Assembly: GCF_019083965.1 (NCBI RefSeq)
Contig: NZ_JAHRCY010000002.1
Location: forward strand, 62,001-126,000
Length of the DNA: 64,000 nucleotides
Direction: 5' to 3'
Origin: Catellatospora tritici
GTDB taxonomy: Bacteria; Actinomycetota; Actinomycetes; Mycobacteriales; Micromonosporaceae
Shown: piece after piece, positions 34,174-42,118 of the stretch
How the letters are laid out: every line of letters begins with the position of its first letter
Position numbering within the stretch: position 1 is the first letter of the stretch
Notes under the pieces: generated by a model
What the model saw: only the letters and a program-made list of their open reading frames with translations
The model's database searches: none
Told to the model about the DNA's origin: nothing
Made by a program: the position numbers and the translations under genes

Positions 34174-34620
34174 ACACCCATGACCGGCAGAAACCGGTTC
34201 GCATTCCGTTGGCCACGGTGCACCACAGGTTCCATTGCGCGAACCGATGCAACGGGAGAGCCGGTCGATTCCTCGACCGGCTCTGTTGCTTCTTCTGGAA
34301 CTTTGAAGACCGGGATCAGCCGGTTTCCTTGGAACTGGATCTCCGCGACGTTCGCCTCGATCAGCGCTTTGCGCTGGCCGGGCGTGCCGTGCCGGAAGAC
34401 GTGGGCCAGGTCTCGCCGTAGCCGGTCGATGGCCTTCTGGCTGGGCTTGCCGGGTGCCGACGTCAGCGCGTGCTCAAGATCGATGCGACGGTGTTCCAGC
34501 CGCTCCAGGCGGACCTTGAGGTCGCGTACGCGCTTGCCGCAGGTGTCAGCGTCGAGAGCACCGGTCTCGAACGCGGTCAGGTAGCGGTCCATCGCCGCTT
34601 CAGCCTGCCCGATCTCAGTG
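34146..34620 (-). pseudogene. C-terminal part of the serine recombinase, out of frame
   Basis: This frame encodes the coiled-coil and final beta part expected after the zinc ribbon of large serine recombinases: MDRYLTAFETGALDADTCG, RVRDLKVRLERLEHRR, then NVAEIQFQGNRLIPVF. It belongs to the gene starting at 35805 but is shifted by one base: an extra C in ACCCACT (plus-strand AGTGGGT at 34617-34623) brings in a stop two codons later. Removing it gives AVTTEIGQAEAAMDRYL. This is a real inactivation, a sequencing error or, less likely, a frameshift site. The last 26 codons cross the direct repeat into chromosomal flank. Confidence 0.7.
34191..34224. repeat. Left copy of 34-bp direct repeat (attL candidate)
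   Basis: AAACCGGTTCGC, a variable 10-bp middle, then CCACGGTGCACC; 30 of 34 bases match 52941-52974. It lies in the 3' part of the recombinase reading frame, a usual place for attachment sites. Confidence 0.55.
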
Positions 34621-35805
34621 GGTGACGGCGCCGAGTTCGGCCCGGTTCGTCTCGTGCTGGCCGGCGCGGTGCTGCCGCTCGGCGCGGGCAGCGTCGGCGA
34701 TGAGGCCGGTGTCGCTGTAGAGGTCGAGCAGCGCGGCGAAGACTGCCTGGTCGATCTCCTCGGCGGGCAAGCGCGGAGCGTCGCAGCCGTGGCTGCCGTA
34801 GCGGATGCGGGAGACGCAGGTGTAGTAGCGGTATGTGCGGCTGCGGCCCTGGGCGGAGGTGCCGATGTACTTCAGGCCGCAGGCTGGGCAGGTGATCAGC
34901 CCGGTCAGGTCGTAGTCGTAGTCGGAGTTCGAGGCGGCTCGCCGGGAGCCGGGTTCGCCACGGGTGCTCATGATCTGCTGTACCTCGTCGAACAGGTCGG
35001 GGTTGATGATCGGCTCATGGGCTGCGGGGACGTTGATGTCGCCGAAGACCTTCTCGCCGAGGTAGATGCGGTTGGCGAGCATCCGGCCGATGGTGTAGCC
35101 GGACCAGGGCTTGCCGGTCTTGGTGCGGATGCCGCGCTGGTTGAGCGCGGTGGCAATCGCCCTGGTCCCGACTCTGGTCTGGGCGTAGGCGGTGAAGATC
35201 TGGCGGACCACGGCGGCTTCGGCCTGGTCCGGGACCGGGATGTCGAGGACGCGGTCCAGCTGGTAGCCGTACGGGACTGGTCCGCCGGTCCACTTGCCCT
35301 TGGCGGCTTTGCGCTCCATGCCGTTGCGGACTCGGTCGATGATGATCTCGCGCTCGAACTCGGCGAACACGCCGAGCATCTGCACCAGCATCCGCCCAGC
35401 CGGCGTCGAGGTGTCGAACGGCTCGGTCGCGGAACGGAAGTGGACCTCGGCCTTCTCCAACTCGTCCATCAGGACGGCGAGGTCGCGGATGCGGCGGGTG
35501 AAACGGTCGAGCCGGTAGACCAGCAGCAGGTCGTAGCGGGCGGCCTTCGCGGCGGCCAGGGCCTTGCGCAGACCGGGGCGGTCCATGGTCGCGCCGGAGG
35601 CGTCGTCGGTGAACCGCTCGACGATGTGCCATCCGGGCTGAGAGGCGACGTAGGAGTCGAGCTTGGAGTCCTGCGCGTCGATGGAGAAGGGCTGATGCTC
35701 CTCGTCGGTAGAGCGGCGGGTATAGACCGCGACCCGGACGGTCCCGGTCGCGGTCGCATCGGTCTTGGGTTTGCGGGCTCTGTTACGGGCGGCCATATAC
35801 ATCAC
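34615..35805 (-). CDS. Large serine recombinase (integrase), truncated by a frameshift
   Basis: 396 residues containing the resolvase domain with catalytic Ser32 in YTRRSTDEE, the DRFTRRIRDL and GVFAEFEREIIIDRVRNGM motifs, the recombinase domain (GGPVPYGYQLD onward) and a zinc ribbon (CPACGLKYIG and YYTCVSRIRYGSHGC). The coiled-coil C-terminus lies in another frame just downstream. Intact proteins of this type integrate and excise phages and islands at specific sites. GAGGAAG precedes the start; ATG 35796 is an alternative three codons in. It sits at the left end of the island, as integrases usually do. Confidence 0.88.
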   Translation of the reverse strand: MMYMAARNRARKPKTDATATGTVRVAVYTRRSTDEEHQPFSIDAQDSKLDSYVASQPGWHIVERFTDDASGATMDRPGLRKALAAAKAARYDLLLVYRLDRFTRRIRDLAVLMDELEKAEVHFRSATEPFDTSTPAGRMLVQMLGVFAEFEREIIIDRVRNGMERKAAKGKWTGGPVPYGYQLDRVLDIPVPDQAEAAVVRQIFTAYAQTRVGTRAIATALNQRGIRTKTGKPWSGYTIGRMLANRIYLGEKVFGDINVPAAHEPIINPDLFDEVQQIMSTRGEPGSRRAASNSDYDYDLTGLITCPACGLKYIGTSAQGRSRTYRYYTCVSRIRYGSHGCDAPRLPAEEIDQAVFAALLDLYSDTGLIADAARAERQHRAGQHETNRAELGAVTH

Positions 35806-35858
35806 TTCCTCACGGTTGGGCGCTGCGGCCGCGCTGGTCGGCCGCAGCGCGAAGGGTT

Positions 35859-36116
35859 TTACTCGTCGTCTTCGTCGGGCGGATTATCGGTCCACCAAGC
35901 GGCGATCAGGACCGCCCAGGCGTGGACCGCTCTGGCGTACTCGTCGGGCGTCATCGGGACCGTCTTGGGCGGGCCGACGGTAAACCGGGGACCGGTCCGC
36001 GTGCTCCGGTCCGCAGGGTCACGGCGGCCGTGCCGGTCCCGGACAGGACGCTCGGCGGTCCGGCCCGGCTCGGCTTCGTAGTCGTCAGCCTGTCCGGCTG
36101 GGCGTGGTGGTGGCAT
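35859..36116 (-). CDS. Small hypothetical protein upstream of the recombinase
   Basis: An 85-residue charged protein with GAGGAGG just before its ATG. The N-terminal two thirds are Arg/Pro-rich and disordered-looking; the C-terminal MTPDEYARAVHAWAVLIAAW forms an amphipathic helix and the tail DNPPDEDDE is acidic. It ends 54 bp before the recombinase start on the same strand, so it is probably cotranscribed and may be an accessory or regulatory factor of the element. Family not recognised. Confidence 0.55.
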   Translation of the reverse strand: MPPPRPAGQADDYEAEPGRTAERPVRDRHGRRDPADRSTRTGPRFTVGPPKTVPMTPDEYARAVHAWAVLIAAWWTDNPPDEDDE

Positions 36117-36214
36117 TGGCCTCCTCGGAGTGGGCGCTTACGGTGAGCGCGATGTGCGTCCATGGGGCCTCCTCTCGGATTGTGGGCGTGTTCAAGGTTG
36201 TTGGTTGTGGGTCG

Positions 36215-36424
36215 GTCCCGGTCCCGCTCGATGTCCCGGTCCCGCTTCAGGTCCCGCTTCCGGTTCCGGTTGCAGTCCCGCTCGATCGGGAACGGTCCCG
36301 CTTCGGGTCCCGTTCGCGGGGCTGTTCGGGCTGGTTCGTGGTGCTGTGGGTGGTCCCGTTCGCCTGTCCCGGTCGGTCCCGGTCACGGTCCCGTTGGCGA
36401 CGGTGGTGGTCATGGCCTGTCCCG
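36215..36424. repeat. Array of 13 GTCCCG motifs
   Basis: GTCCCG occurs at 36215, 36221, 36233, 36239, 36251, 36275, 36295, 36307, 36353, 36366, 36376, 36388 and 36419, all in the same orientation, often extended to GGTCCCG. Irregular spacing resembles iterons or a protein-binding array. Confidence 0.65.
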
Positions 36425-36700
36425 GTCCGGGTTGGTTGACCGGCTGGCGTCCGGTTTTGATCGGGTCGATTCCCGGTCCATCCAGGACGAATGTCAAGCC
36501 GACCATCGAGCACGGTGGAGTCGTCTGGATGCTGGTGCGTGCGATGCCGAGGGACGGAGTGCCGGTGCGGTGGTTCGTGCTTGGCCCTCGCCGACCCGCA
36601 GGTGGGCTCGGGCGCGAAAGGCGCCGGTAACGATGCGGCCGAGTAAGGAAATGGTGAGGGGCAGACCGTAGCTCCACGGCCTTGCAGGCGCCAGGCGTTG

Positions 36701-36750
36701 TCAGGTCCATCGACCAGCCCAGACCTGACGCGACCTGACACCGCAGGTCA
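36701..36750. repeat. Four CAGGTC/GACCTG half-sites
   Basis: TCAGGTC at 36701, GACCTGA at 36722 and 36732, CAGGTCA at 36744: inverted and direct 6-7-bp sites within 50 bp, ending 10 bp before the stop of the replication-relaxation gene. Operator or replication-site candidate. Confidence 0.45.
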
Positions 36751-36759
36751 CAGGGTTGC

Positions 36760-37632
36760 TCATGGTCTGGCCTGGTCGAAGTCGGCCGGGTTGACCTCGC
36801 CGGGTATCGGGAGTTCGGCCAGGCGCAGCAGTGGCGACGCGGCACCGTGCAGGTGCCAGATCGCCTCGGCGGGACTGCGCCCGTCGAGGCGGTCGCGGGC
36901 GGCTGTCGCGACGGGCACGGTGAGCCTGATGTCGGCGAGGCGGCGGTGCAGGTTGGCCTCGCGGGTGGTCGAGTGCAGCCAGAACAGCACCGGCCAGGCC
37001 GGGCCGCCCCGGCGGACGAGGTTGCCGTAGCCGGCCAGTTTCTCCACCAGGACGCCGAGCGCTTCGGTGCCCTGGTCGTGTTCGAGGTACCAGACTGTGG
37101 TCTGTCCGTGCTCGGACCACACGCCGAGGGCATCGGCGTTGACCATGCCGTACGCCGTGGTACCTGGAGGGTTGAAGAATCGGTTCAGCCTGGTGTCGGG
37201 CCACCAGTGGTGTAGCCGGGCTGCGGGGTGGAGCCGTTCGTGTGCGGCGAGGTCGGTGAAGAACTGGTTGATGCCGAGCCGGTGGTCGAGGTTTCGGCTG
37301 GTGGCGATGCGGTGCAGCCGCGTCGTGCTCGCCGCGCGGCGTGGCGGCTCGTCGCCGCGTGTGGCGGCGATGACGAGGGCTCCGGTGTGGGCGAGGGCGT
37401 AGTGGTAGGGGTGGCTGCCGCCTTGCAGCCGGAACGGCCGGAACCGTTCCAGCAGCCCGAGGCCGGTGAGCTGGGTGAGGCGGCGTTGGGCGCGGTTCAG
37501 GCTCGGGAACAGGGCGTGCGCGATCTGGAAGCTGGTCAGCACGGCGTGGTCGTAGAGCCAGCCGAGCAGACGCCAGTCCCGCTCGGTGAGCTGGTGCTGC
37601 ACCCGCAGCACATGATCTGTTGTTGCTCGCAT
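36760..37632 (-). CDS. Replication-relaxation family protein
   Basis: A 290-residue protein matching the plasmid/ICE replication-relaxation family (Pfam Replic_Relax). A winged-helix N-terminus (LTERDWRLLGWLYDHAVLTSFQIAHALFP, given in part) is followed by RRLTQLTGLGLLERFRP and a conserved HPYHYALAHTGALVIAA segment; the rest is an alpha/beta domain of unclear activity. It is thought to help initiate replication of actinobacterial plasmids and integrative elements. GGAGG precedes the ATG. A short hairpin (37676-37694) lies in the leader. It supports an integrative-plasmid origin for the island. Confidence 0.82.
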   Translation of the reverse strand: MRATTDHVLRVQHQLTERDWRLLGWLYDHAVLTSFQIAHALFPSLNRAQRRLTQLTGLGLLERFRPFRLQGGSHPYHYALAHTGALVIAATRGDEPPRRAASTTRLHRIATSRNLDHRLGINQFFTDLAAHERLHPAARLHHWWPDTRLNRFFNPPGTTAYGMVNADALGVWSEHGQTTVWYLEHDQGTEALGVLVEKLAGYGNLVRRGGPAWPVLFWLHSTTREANLHRRLADIRLTVPVATAARDRLDGRSPAEAIWHLHGAASPLLRLAELPIPGEVNPADFDQARP

Positions 37633-38319
37633 AGACGCCTCCTGCGATAGGTATTGGTGCCCCGCGCCCGAGGGGGAAGACCCGAAGGGTCTTCTGCACC
37701 ACGCCGTGCCCGTCGGTCAGGTGGCTGACCTGGTCTGTCAGGGTGGAGCCGGGTGCTTGAGGGCGTCACTTTGAAGCTGGACGGGCTCGCCGCCCCCGAG
37801 CAGCACAGCCACGTGGACCGGGAACCGACGTCCGGAGCCGTTGCGTGTGGTGCGACCAGCAGACGAAAGAGCCGTCGCGCAATGCCAACGGCGCGACGGC
37901 TCTCGGAGGATGAGAACGGGTGCTATCGGGTGCAGGGACGTCGCTCCGGGCGGCGTCGTAGTCCTCCAACACGGCGTTCTCGTCAACACGAGAGCCATCA
38001 AGTCCGCGGACATGCGCGGGAGTGTTGGAGGACCTCCCCTCCGACCGCAACGACGGCGGTCGGGGTCACCGCCCCGACACCGCACTCCAGCGGCCGGGAC
38101 GACTCGGCTATGAGACCGAGAGGTCCAGGGTAAGTCCGTAAACTTGAACAGGCCAATGTGATCGGCGTCTAGCGAGACGCCTCCGAGCTGTGCTGTCAGG
38201 ATTGGATAGGAGCTCTCAGATCAGCACGTGGGCGCACCGGCTCGCGTGACGGCAACGACATCGCATACGAAGGCATGGCGCGCGTCTGACGTAACGAAGA
38301 AGAGATCAGTGCTGCGACG
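37633..38319. other. Intergenic region with no recognised gene
   Basis: Contains a leader hairpin (GAAGACCC/GGGTCTTC, 37676-37694) and a terminator-like hairpin at 38164-38181. Several overlapping frames of 70-126 codons exist on both strands, none with a good ribosome-binding site or a recognisable product. Confidence 0.45.
38164..38181 (-). terminator. Hairpin downstream of the 38.3-38.9 kb pair
   Basis: GGCGTCT, loop AGCG, AGACGCC: 7-bp arms, 139 bp past the stop of the gene ending at 38320. Confidence 0.4.
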
Positions 38320-38550
38320 CTAGCGCAGTCGCCATCGCTGGAGCGCCTGTCCATCGATCCCCGTGTGCCTCTCCCGGCGTCCAGACAACCGGTCGACGAT
38401 GACCTCCGCGCCGTCGAAACTCAAGTGATCGCCGGGGCGAAGGAACAAGGGCCGGTTCAGAGCCACGGTCTGGCAGCACATCTCGTCGGAGGAAACCTCA
38501 CTGATCAACATCATGCGCGTGGCCGTGAACTCGTCAGGGAAGACGCTCAC
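38320..38550 (-). CDS. Small hypothetical protein
   Basis: A 76-residue protein whose start overlaps the end of the gene upstream by 4 bases, so it is coupled to it. It has a beta-rich look (MLISEVSSDEMCCQTVALNR, FLRPGDHLSFDGAEVIVDRL) with a central hinge; the LRPGDHLSFDGAEVIV segment resembles a small barrel or S4-like strand pair. No known family. It lies in the island between the replication and GluRS genes. Confidence 0.5.
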   Translation of the reverse strand: MSVFPDEFTATRMMLISEVSSDEMCCQTVALNRPLFLRPGDHLSFDGAEVIVDRLSGRRERHTGIDGQALQRWRLR

Positions 38551-38873
38551 GATGCTTCCGCCAGCGTCGCGTCAGCGAGGAATGCGGGCCCTGGCTGTGT
38601 CGGTCGCCAGCCGCCGCGCAGCGCCGCCCTAACGCAGGCGGCGACCTGCGCCGGACGTATCACGGCCGAAGGAGATCCGATCCAGTTGTCGGGGCGGGCG
38701 GCATCGGTCCTGACTACCAGTACCGCGCCGTGCGCGTCGGGCAGTTCGACGACGAAGGTGAGCGGTGCGCCTATGCCCTGGCTGTAGGTGGGCCGCCGCC
38801 GTACGAGCCAGCGGTACTCGATACCGTCCACGACGATGGGGCGGCTTCCACGTTGCGTCAGCGCCATAACCAC
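38547..38873 (-). CDS. Conserved hypothetical protein of a widespread actinobacterial type
   Basis: A 108-residue protein. The beginning [21 protein letters not shown] and the end [20 protein letters not shown] are features I associate with a common small actinobacterial family of unknown function found near regulators and in accessory regions. It is probably a two-layer alpha/beta fold; no catalytic motif is visible. Overlaps the next gene by 4 bases. Divergent from the GluRS gene. Confidence 0.6.
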   Translation of the reverse strand: MVMALTQRGSRPIVVDGIEYRWLVRRRPTYSQGIGAPLTFVVELPDAHGAVLVVRTDAARPDNWIGSPSAVIRPAQVAACVRAALRGGWRPTQPGPAFLADATLAEAS

Positions 38874-39067
38874 TCCTGTCTCGGTCCCCGGTCAGTGTCG
38901 CTGTCGGCAGGCCGGGGATGGAAGCGGTTTACGATCGTGTCCAGCGACACGCGAAGGATTACCTACCCGATGTGCAACTGCGCTTCAGGCCGGGCCATGG
39001 CGTGCTCGATTCGCTCCGCCCGAATGTCGCGCGCGGATCAGCGGCCTACGCCGATAGGCTGCGGCGC

Positions 39068-40516
39068 ATGTCCGATTCCGCAATCCGCGTTCGATTCGCC
39101 CCTTCACCGACGGGCATGTTCCACGTCGGCAACGCCCGGTCACTGCTGCTGAACTGGGTGGTCGCGCGACAGTCGGGCGGGACGCTGGTGTTGCGGATCG
39201 AGGACACCGACGCGGCACGCTCGCGGCCGGAGTGGACCGAGGGCATCGTCCGGGCGATGGCGTGGCTCGGTGTGGGCGCCGACGAGTACGACCGTCCGCT
39301 ATTCCAGTCGTCGTACGCCGCCGAGCACGCGAAGGCGGCTCAGCAGATGTTCGACACCGGCCGGGCCTACTACTGCGACTGCACCCGCGACGACGTGCAC
39401 GCACGTTCGGGCAGCCAGCACGCCGGCTACGACGGCTTCTGCCGCAACCGCGGGCTCGGCCAGGCAGACGGCCGGGCGCTGCGGTTCCGTACGCCGGACG
39501 AGGGCGTCACCGTGGTCAAAGACCTCGTTCGGGGCGAGCCGACGTTCGAGAACAAGCTGATCGAGGACTTCGTCATCGCCCGCGGCGACGGCTCTCCGGT
39601 GTTCCTCCTGGCCAACGTGGTCGACGACATCACGATGGGGATCACGCACGTGATCCGGGCCGAGGAGCACCTGCCCAACGCGCCCAAGCAGCAACTGCTG
39701 TGGGAGGCGCTCGGGCACCGGCCGCCGACATGGGCGCACACGCCGATCCTGGTCAACGAGAAGCGGCAGAAGCTGTCCAAGCGCCGGGACAAGGTCGCGC
39801 TGGAGATGTACCGCGACGAGGGCTTCCTCGCCGCGGCGATGCGCAACTACCTGATGCTGCTGGGCTGGGCGCCGTCCGGTGACCGGGAGATCGTGCCGTG
39901 GTCGGTGATCGAGGAGGAGTTCCGCCTCGACCAGGTGAACTCGGCCCCGGCGTTCTTCGACGTCAAGAAGCTGACCGCGTTCAACGGCGAGTACATCCGC
40001 GCGGTGGGCACCGAGGAGTTCGTCGCCGCGTGCGCGCCCTGGCTGACTGGCCCGTTCGTGACCCCGGAGCAGAGGGCCGAGTCGGGGTTCGGGATCCTGG
40101 CCCCGCCGTGGCGGGCCGACGCCTACGACCCGGCGGTGTTCGCGAAAGTGGCACCGCTGGCGCAGACCAGGATCAGCCTCTTGTCGGAGATCGTCACGTA
40201 CGTCGACTTCCTGTTTCTTGACACGGTCGAGCCGGACGAGGCGGCCTGGGCAAAGGCGAGTAAGGACGTCGCTGTGCTGCGCGACGTCATCGCCGCGTTC
40301 GAGGCACTGCCGACGTGGGAGGCCGAGCCGCTGAAGGACGCGATACTCGCGGTAGGCGAGGCGCACGGCCTGAAACTGGGCAAGGCCCAGGCACCCGTGC
40401 GCGTCGCAGTCACCGGCCGCTCGGTGGGCCTGCCGCTGTTCGAGTCACTGGAGGTGCTGGGTCGTGACCGCACACTGGCACGTCTACGCTCCGCCGCTGA
40501 CCGGCCAGCCGAGTGA
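39068..40516 (+). CDS. gltX: Glutamyl-tRNA synthetase (accessory copy on the island)
   Basis: A 482-residue class I aminoacyl-tRNA synthetase. The HIGH-type signature is [14 protein letters not shown] (HVGN, residues 19-22) and the KMSKS-type motif is KLSKRRDK (about residues 235-242). A Cys cluster YYCDCTRDD...FCRNRGL fits the zinc site of GluRS, and the C-terminal helical anticodon-binding domain is present, so it looks functional. Start: ATG 39068, 7 nt after TAGGCT; the longer in-frame start adds 50 unrelated residues. A GluRS inside a mobile island next to a peptide-modification cassette is unusual. It may be a resistant spare enzyme or supply Glu-tRNA to the cassette. Confidence 0.88.
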   Translation: MSDSAIRVRFAPSPTGMFHVGNARSLLLNWVVARQSGGTLVLRIEDTDAARSRPEWTEGIVRAMAWLGVGADEYDRPLFQSSYAAEHAKAAQQMFDTGRAYYCDCTRDDVHARSGSQHAGYDGFCRNRGLGQADGRALRFRTPDEGVTVVKDLVRGEPTFENKLIEDFVIARGDGSPVFLLANVVDDITMGITHVIRAEEHLPNAPKQQLLWEALGHRPPTWAHTPILVNEKRQKLSKRRDKVALEMYRDEGFLAAAMRNYLMLLGWAPSGDREIVPWSVIEEEFRLDQVNSAPAFFDVKKLTAFNGEYIRAVGTEEFVAACAPWLTGPFVTPEQRAESGFGILAPPWRADAYDPAVFAKVAPLAQTRISLLSEIVTYVDFLFLDTVEPDEAAWAKASKDVAVLRDVIAAFEALPTWEAEPLKDAILAVGEAHGLKLGKAQAPVRVAVTGRSVGLPLFESLEVLGRDRTLARLRSAADRPAE

Positions 40517-40585
40517 GGCTTTGGTGACCAGCGGCCTGAACTCTGCCGGAGTCCAGGCCGCTCAGCAGCCAGAAGACGGCTCGGT

Positions 40586-40990
40586 TCAATCACGCTGAAG
40601 GCGATGGAGAAGGTAGGCGGCCACCGGTTCGAAAAGGCCGCTGGGGATCCTTGCCTTCAACGCAGCGTCGTCGCACCACTCCAGTTCGGCCAGCTCGTCG
40701 GTGTCGACGACGACGGCCGTGGCTGAGTCCGCTTCACAGCCTACGTAGATCATGTGCCGACCTGTCGCAGGATGCTGTCGCTCGCCGATGAGCGCGACTG
40801 GCCTCACCGTGAGACCGGCTTCCTCGGCCACTTCGCGGACGGCGGTCTCGTAGGCGACCTCGCCGGGCTCCTGCTCGCCGGCGGGGAACTGCCACGAGAG
40901 GCTGCCTTCACTGACGCGGCGACGCACCAGCAGTGTCCGGCCGTCGCGCACGATGATGGCGGCGACGATCGAAGGTCGGGTTTCGCTCAC
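40586..40990 (-). CDS. NUDIX hydrolase, last gene of the RiPP-type operon
   Basis: A 134-residue NUDIX protein. Residues 12-35 give the entry strands (IIVRDGRTLLVRRRVSEGSL), then WQFPAGEQEPGEV and the NUDIX helix REVAEEAGL. Metal-binding Glu residues are present. Start: GTG 40990 (VSETRPS) with GGGAGAA 5 nt before; the longer frame overlaps the kinase gene without support. It follows the kinase gene after 70 bp on the same strand, so it is probably the distal gene of the rSAM-precursor-kinase unit. Convergent with gltX. Confidence 0.85.
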   Translation of the reverse strand: MSETRPSIVAAIIVRDGRTLLVRRRVSEGSLSWQFPAGEQEPGEVAYETAVREVAEEAGLTVRPVALIGERQHPATGRHMIYVGCEADSATAVVVDTDELAELEWCDDAALKARIPSGLFEPVAAYLLHRLQRD

Positions 40991-41060
40991 GGCTTCTCCC
41001 TGGATGGGCGGGCTGGACGGTGCGGGTGCGGCATTGTGCACAGCTGTGGCCCTCGGGCCG

Positions 41061-41858
41061 CTAAATGCCCCGGTGCTCTGCCCACGTTCGGGCGGCCTCG
41101 GCAACCTCGATCTTCCATTGCTGCGGGTCGGCGGCGCTGATCTCGGCCCACAGGCTCCGAGTTGCGGTGACGAAGGTTGATATCGCCTGGTCGGTGACGG
41201 CGGCGAAGGCGGGCGAGTGCTGGCACCACAGCTCGGCGTCCTTCGGAGTGTGCCCGGCCTGGATGAGCTGCAAACCGACGCATGCCGTGTCGAACCATGG
41301 CGCGGCCAGTGTCGGCCAGGCCCAGTCGACGAACTTCGCGGTCCCGTTGACCATGATGTTGTGGCGGTGCAGATCCGTGTGCGCGATGGCCGTTCCGGCG
41401 AGCAGGTGGGCGTGGTCACCCGCGTAGTCGCGCCAGCGATCCTGGATGGTGCGCAGGGTCAGCCCGCGTGGAACGGGTATCTCGGCGAGAAGTCGCAGGC
41501 TCGCAGTGATCTTCGGAAGGTCCGGTGAGTCAGGGCTGAGGTCGGCGTGGTGGCCGTCGAGGCACTGGAAGCCGAGGACGTCCCAGCCGTCTGCGGCGAC
41601 GTGGAAGGCGAGCGGCGCAGACACATGCCGGACGTGGGGGTTGATCGCGGCCTCGTTGCTCTGGGTCCAGACGGCCCGCTTGTGATCGGAAGGGACGCCC
41701 TTGAGGAAGTAGCGGTCGTGAGCGGTATGCATGACCATGCCGAGCAGGCAGTTGTGCCCGGTGCCGACCTGTTCGGCGCGGACGAAGACCCCCGCCTCGG
41801 CCTCGATCAGGCGTCGTAGGCCAGCAGGAAGGTCTTGCCATGACACGCGCTGGTTCAT
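41061..41858 (-). CDS. Phosphotransferase-family (APH-like) kinase
   Basis: A 265-residue protein of the aminoglycoside/choline kinase fold. The catalytic loop AHTDLHRHNIMVNG has His160, Asp162 and Asn167; the metal-binding Asp178 lies in FVDWAWP. An N-lobe Lys53 (YFLKGVPSD) is present. Start: ATG 41858 with GGAGGAG just upstream; the longer frame would overlap the precursor peptide. Downstream of the precursor after a strong hairpin. It could phosphorylate the peptide product, a substrate or a toxin for self-protection; sequence alone does not decide. Confidence 0.8.
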   Translation of the reverse strand: MNQRVSWQDLPAGLRRLIEAEAGVFVRAEQVGTGHNCLLGMVMHTAHDRYFLKGVPSDHKRAVWTQSNEAAINPHVRHVSAPLAFHVAADGWDVLGFQCLDGHHADLSPDSPDLPKITASLRLLAEIPVPRGLTLRTIQDRWRDYAGDHAHLLAGTAIAHTDLHRHNIMVNGTAKFVDWAWPTLAAPWFDTACVGLQLIQAGHTPKDAELWCQHSPAFAAVTDQAISTFVTATRSLWAEISAADPQQWKIEVAEAARTWAEHRGI

Positions 41859-41910
41859 GGTCTCCTCCATCGCTGAGCCGCCTGCTGGCGGCGAGGTTAC
41901 CGGGGCGGTG

Positions 41911-41946
41911 GAGGGTGGTCCCAGCGCCCACGCCGGGACCACCCTC
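41911..41946 (-). terminator. Hairpin between precursor and kinase (attenuator candidate)
   Basis: GAGGGTGGTCCC at 41911-41922 pairs perfectly with 41935-41946; 12-bp stem, 12-nt loop, starting 4 bp after the precursor stop. Such partial terminators typically raise precursor over enzyme expression. Confidence 0.65.
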
Positions 41947-41950
41947 GTCG

Positions 41951-42118
41951 TCAGTACGGGTTGTCGTCGCTGGAGTTGCAGTTGCACTTGTTCGCGGCCA
42001 GGACGGTCTGCTCTACGTTGACGAACTCGATCTCCGTCACCTCAGGCCGCGGCTGCGGATGCTGGGACAGCGCGACCATGACTGGTGCCGGCCGGGTCGC
42101 TGTGGCTGTCGGTGCCAT
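41951..42118 (-). CDS. Candidate RiPP precursor peptide
   Basis: A 55-codon gene too short for routine calling. Start: ATG 42118 preceded by the very strong GGGAGGTGATT. The peptide has a Thr/Ala/Pro-rich beginning, a leader-like middle PEVTEIEFVNVEQTVLAA and a core NKCNCNSSDDNPY. Two Cys and two Asp in the last 11 residues include Cys47-x3-Asp51, the CX3D spacing crosslinked in the ranthipeptide freyrasin. The gene overlaps the last 25 codons of the radical SAM gene in another frame and is followed by a strong hairpin. No homologue is recognised; assignment rests on context, Cys-rich tail and expression signals. Confidence 0.72.
   Translation of the reverse strand: MAPTATATRPAPVMVALSQHPQPRPEVTEIEFVNVEQTVLAANKCNCNSSDDNPY

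Larger units (their letters stand above)
36117..36759. other. Non-coding region with repeat arrays
   Basis: No convincing gene. It contains the GTCCCG array (36215-36424) and CAGGTC half-sites (36701-36750) between the recombinase and replication-relaxation genes. Open frames here are by-products of the repeats. Best read as the replication or transfer control region of the element. Confidence 0.5.

Noticed and set aside
34191..34224. Idea that the direct repeat is the 3' end of a tRNA gene (GGTTCGCATTCC resembles a T-arm)
   Set aside because: No acceptor stem, D-arm or anticodon stem can be folded on either side, and serine recombinases generally do not need tRNA sites.
37766..38050. 94-codon minus-strand frame upstream of the replication-relaxation gene
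   Set aside because: No ribosome-binding site, low-complexity composition, and overlapped by equally long frames in other phases; kept only as unassigned intergenic sequence.
38874..39067. T-box riboswitch before the GluRS gene
   Set aside because: No AGGGUGG-type T-box sequence or antiterminator is present, and the promoter pattern suggests a leaderless mRNA.
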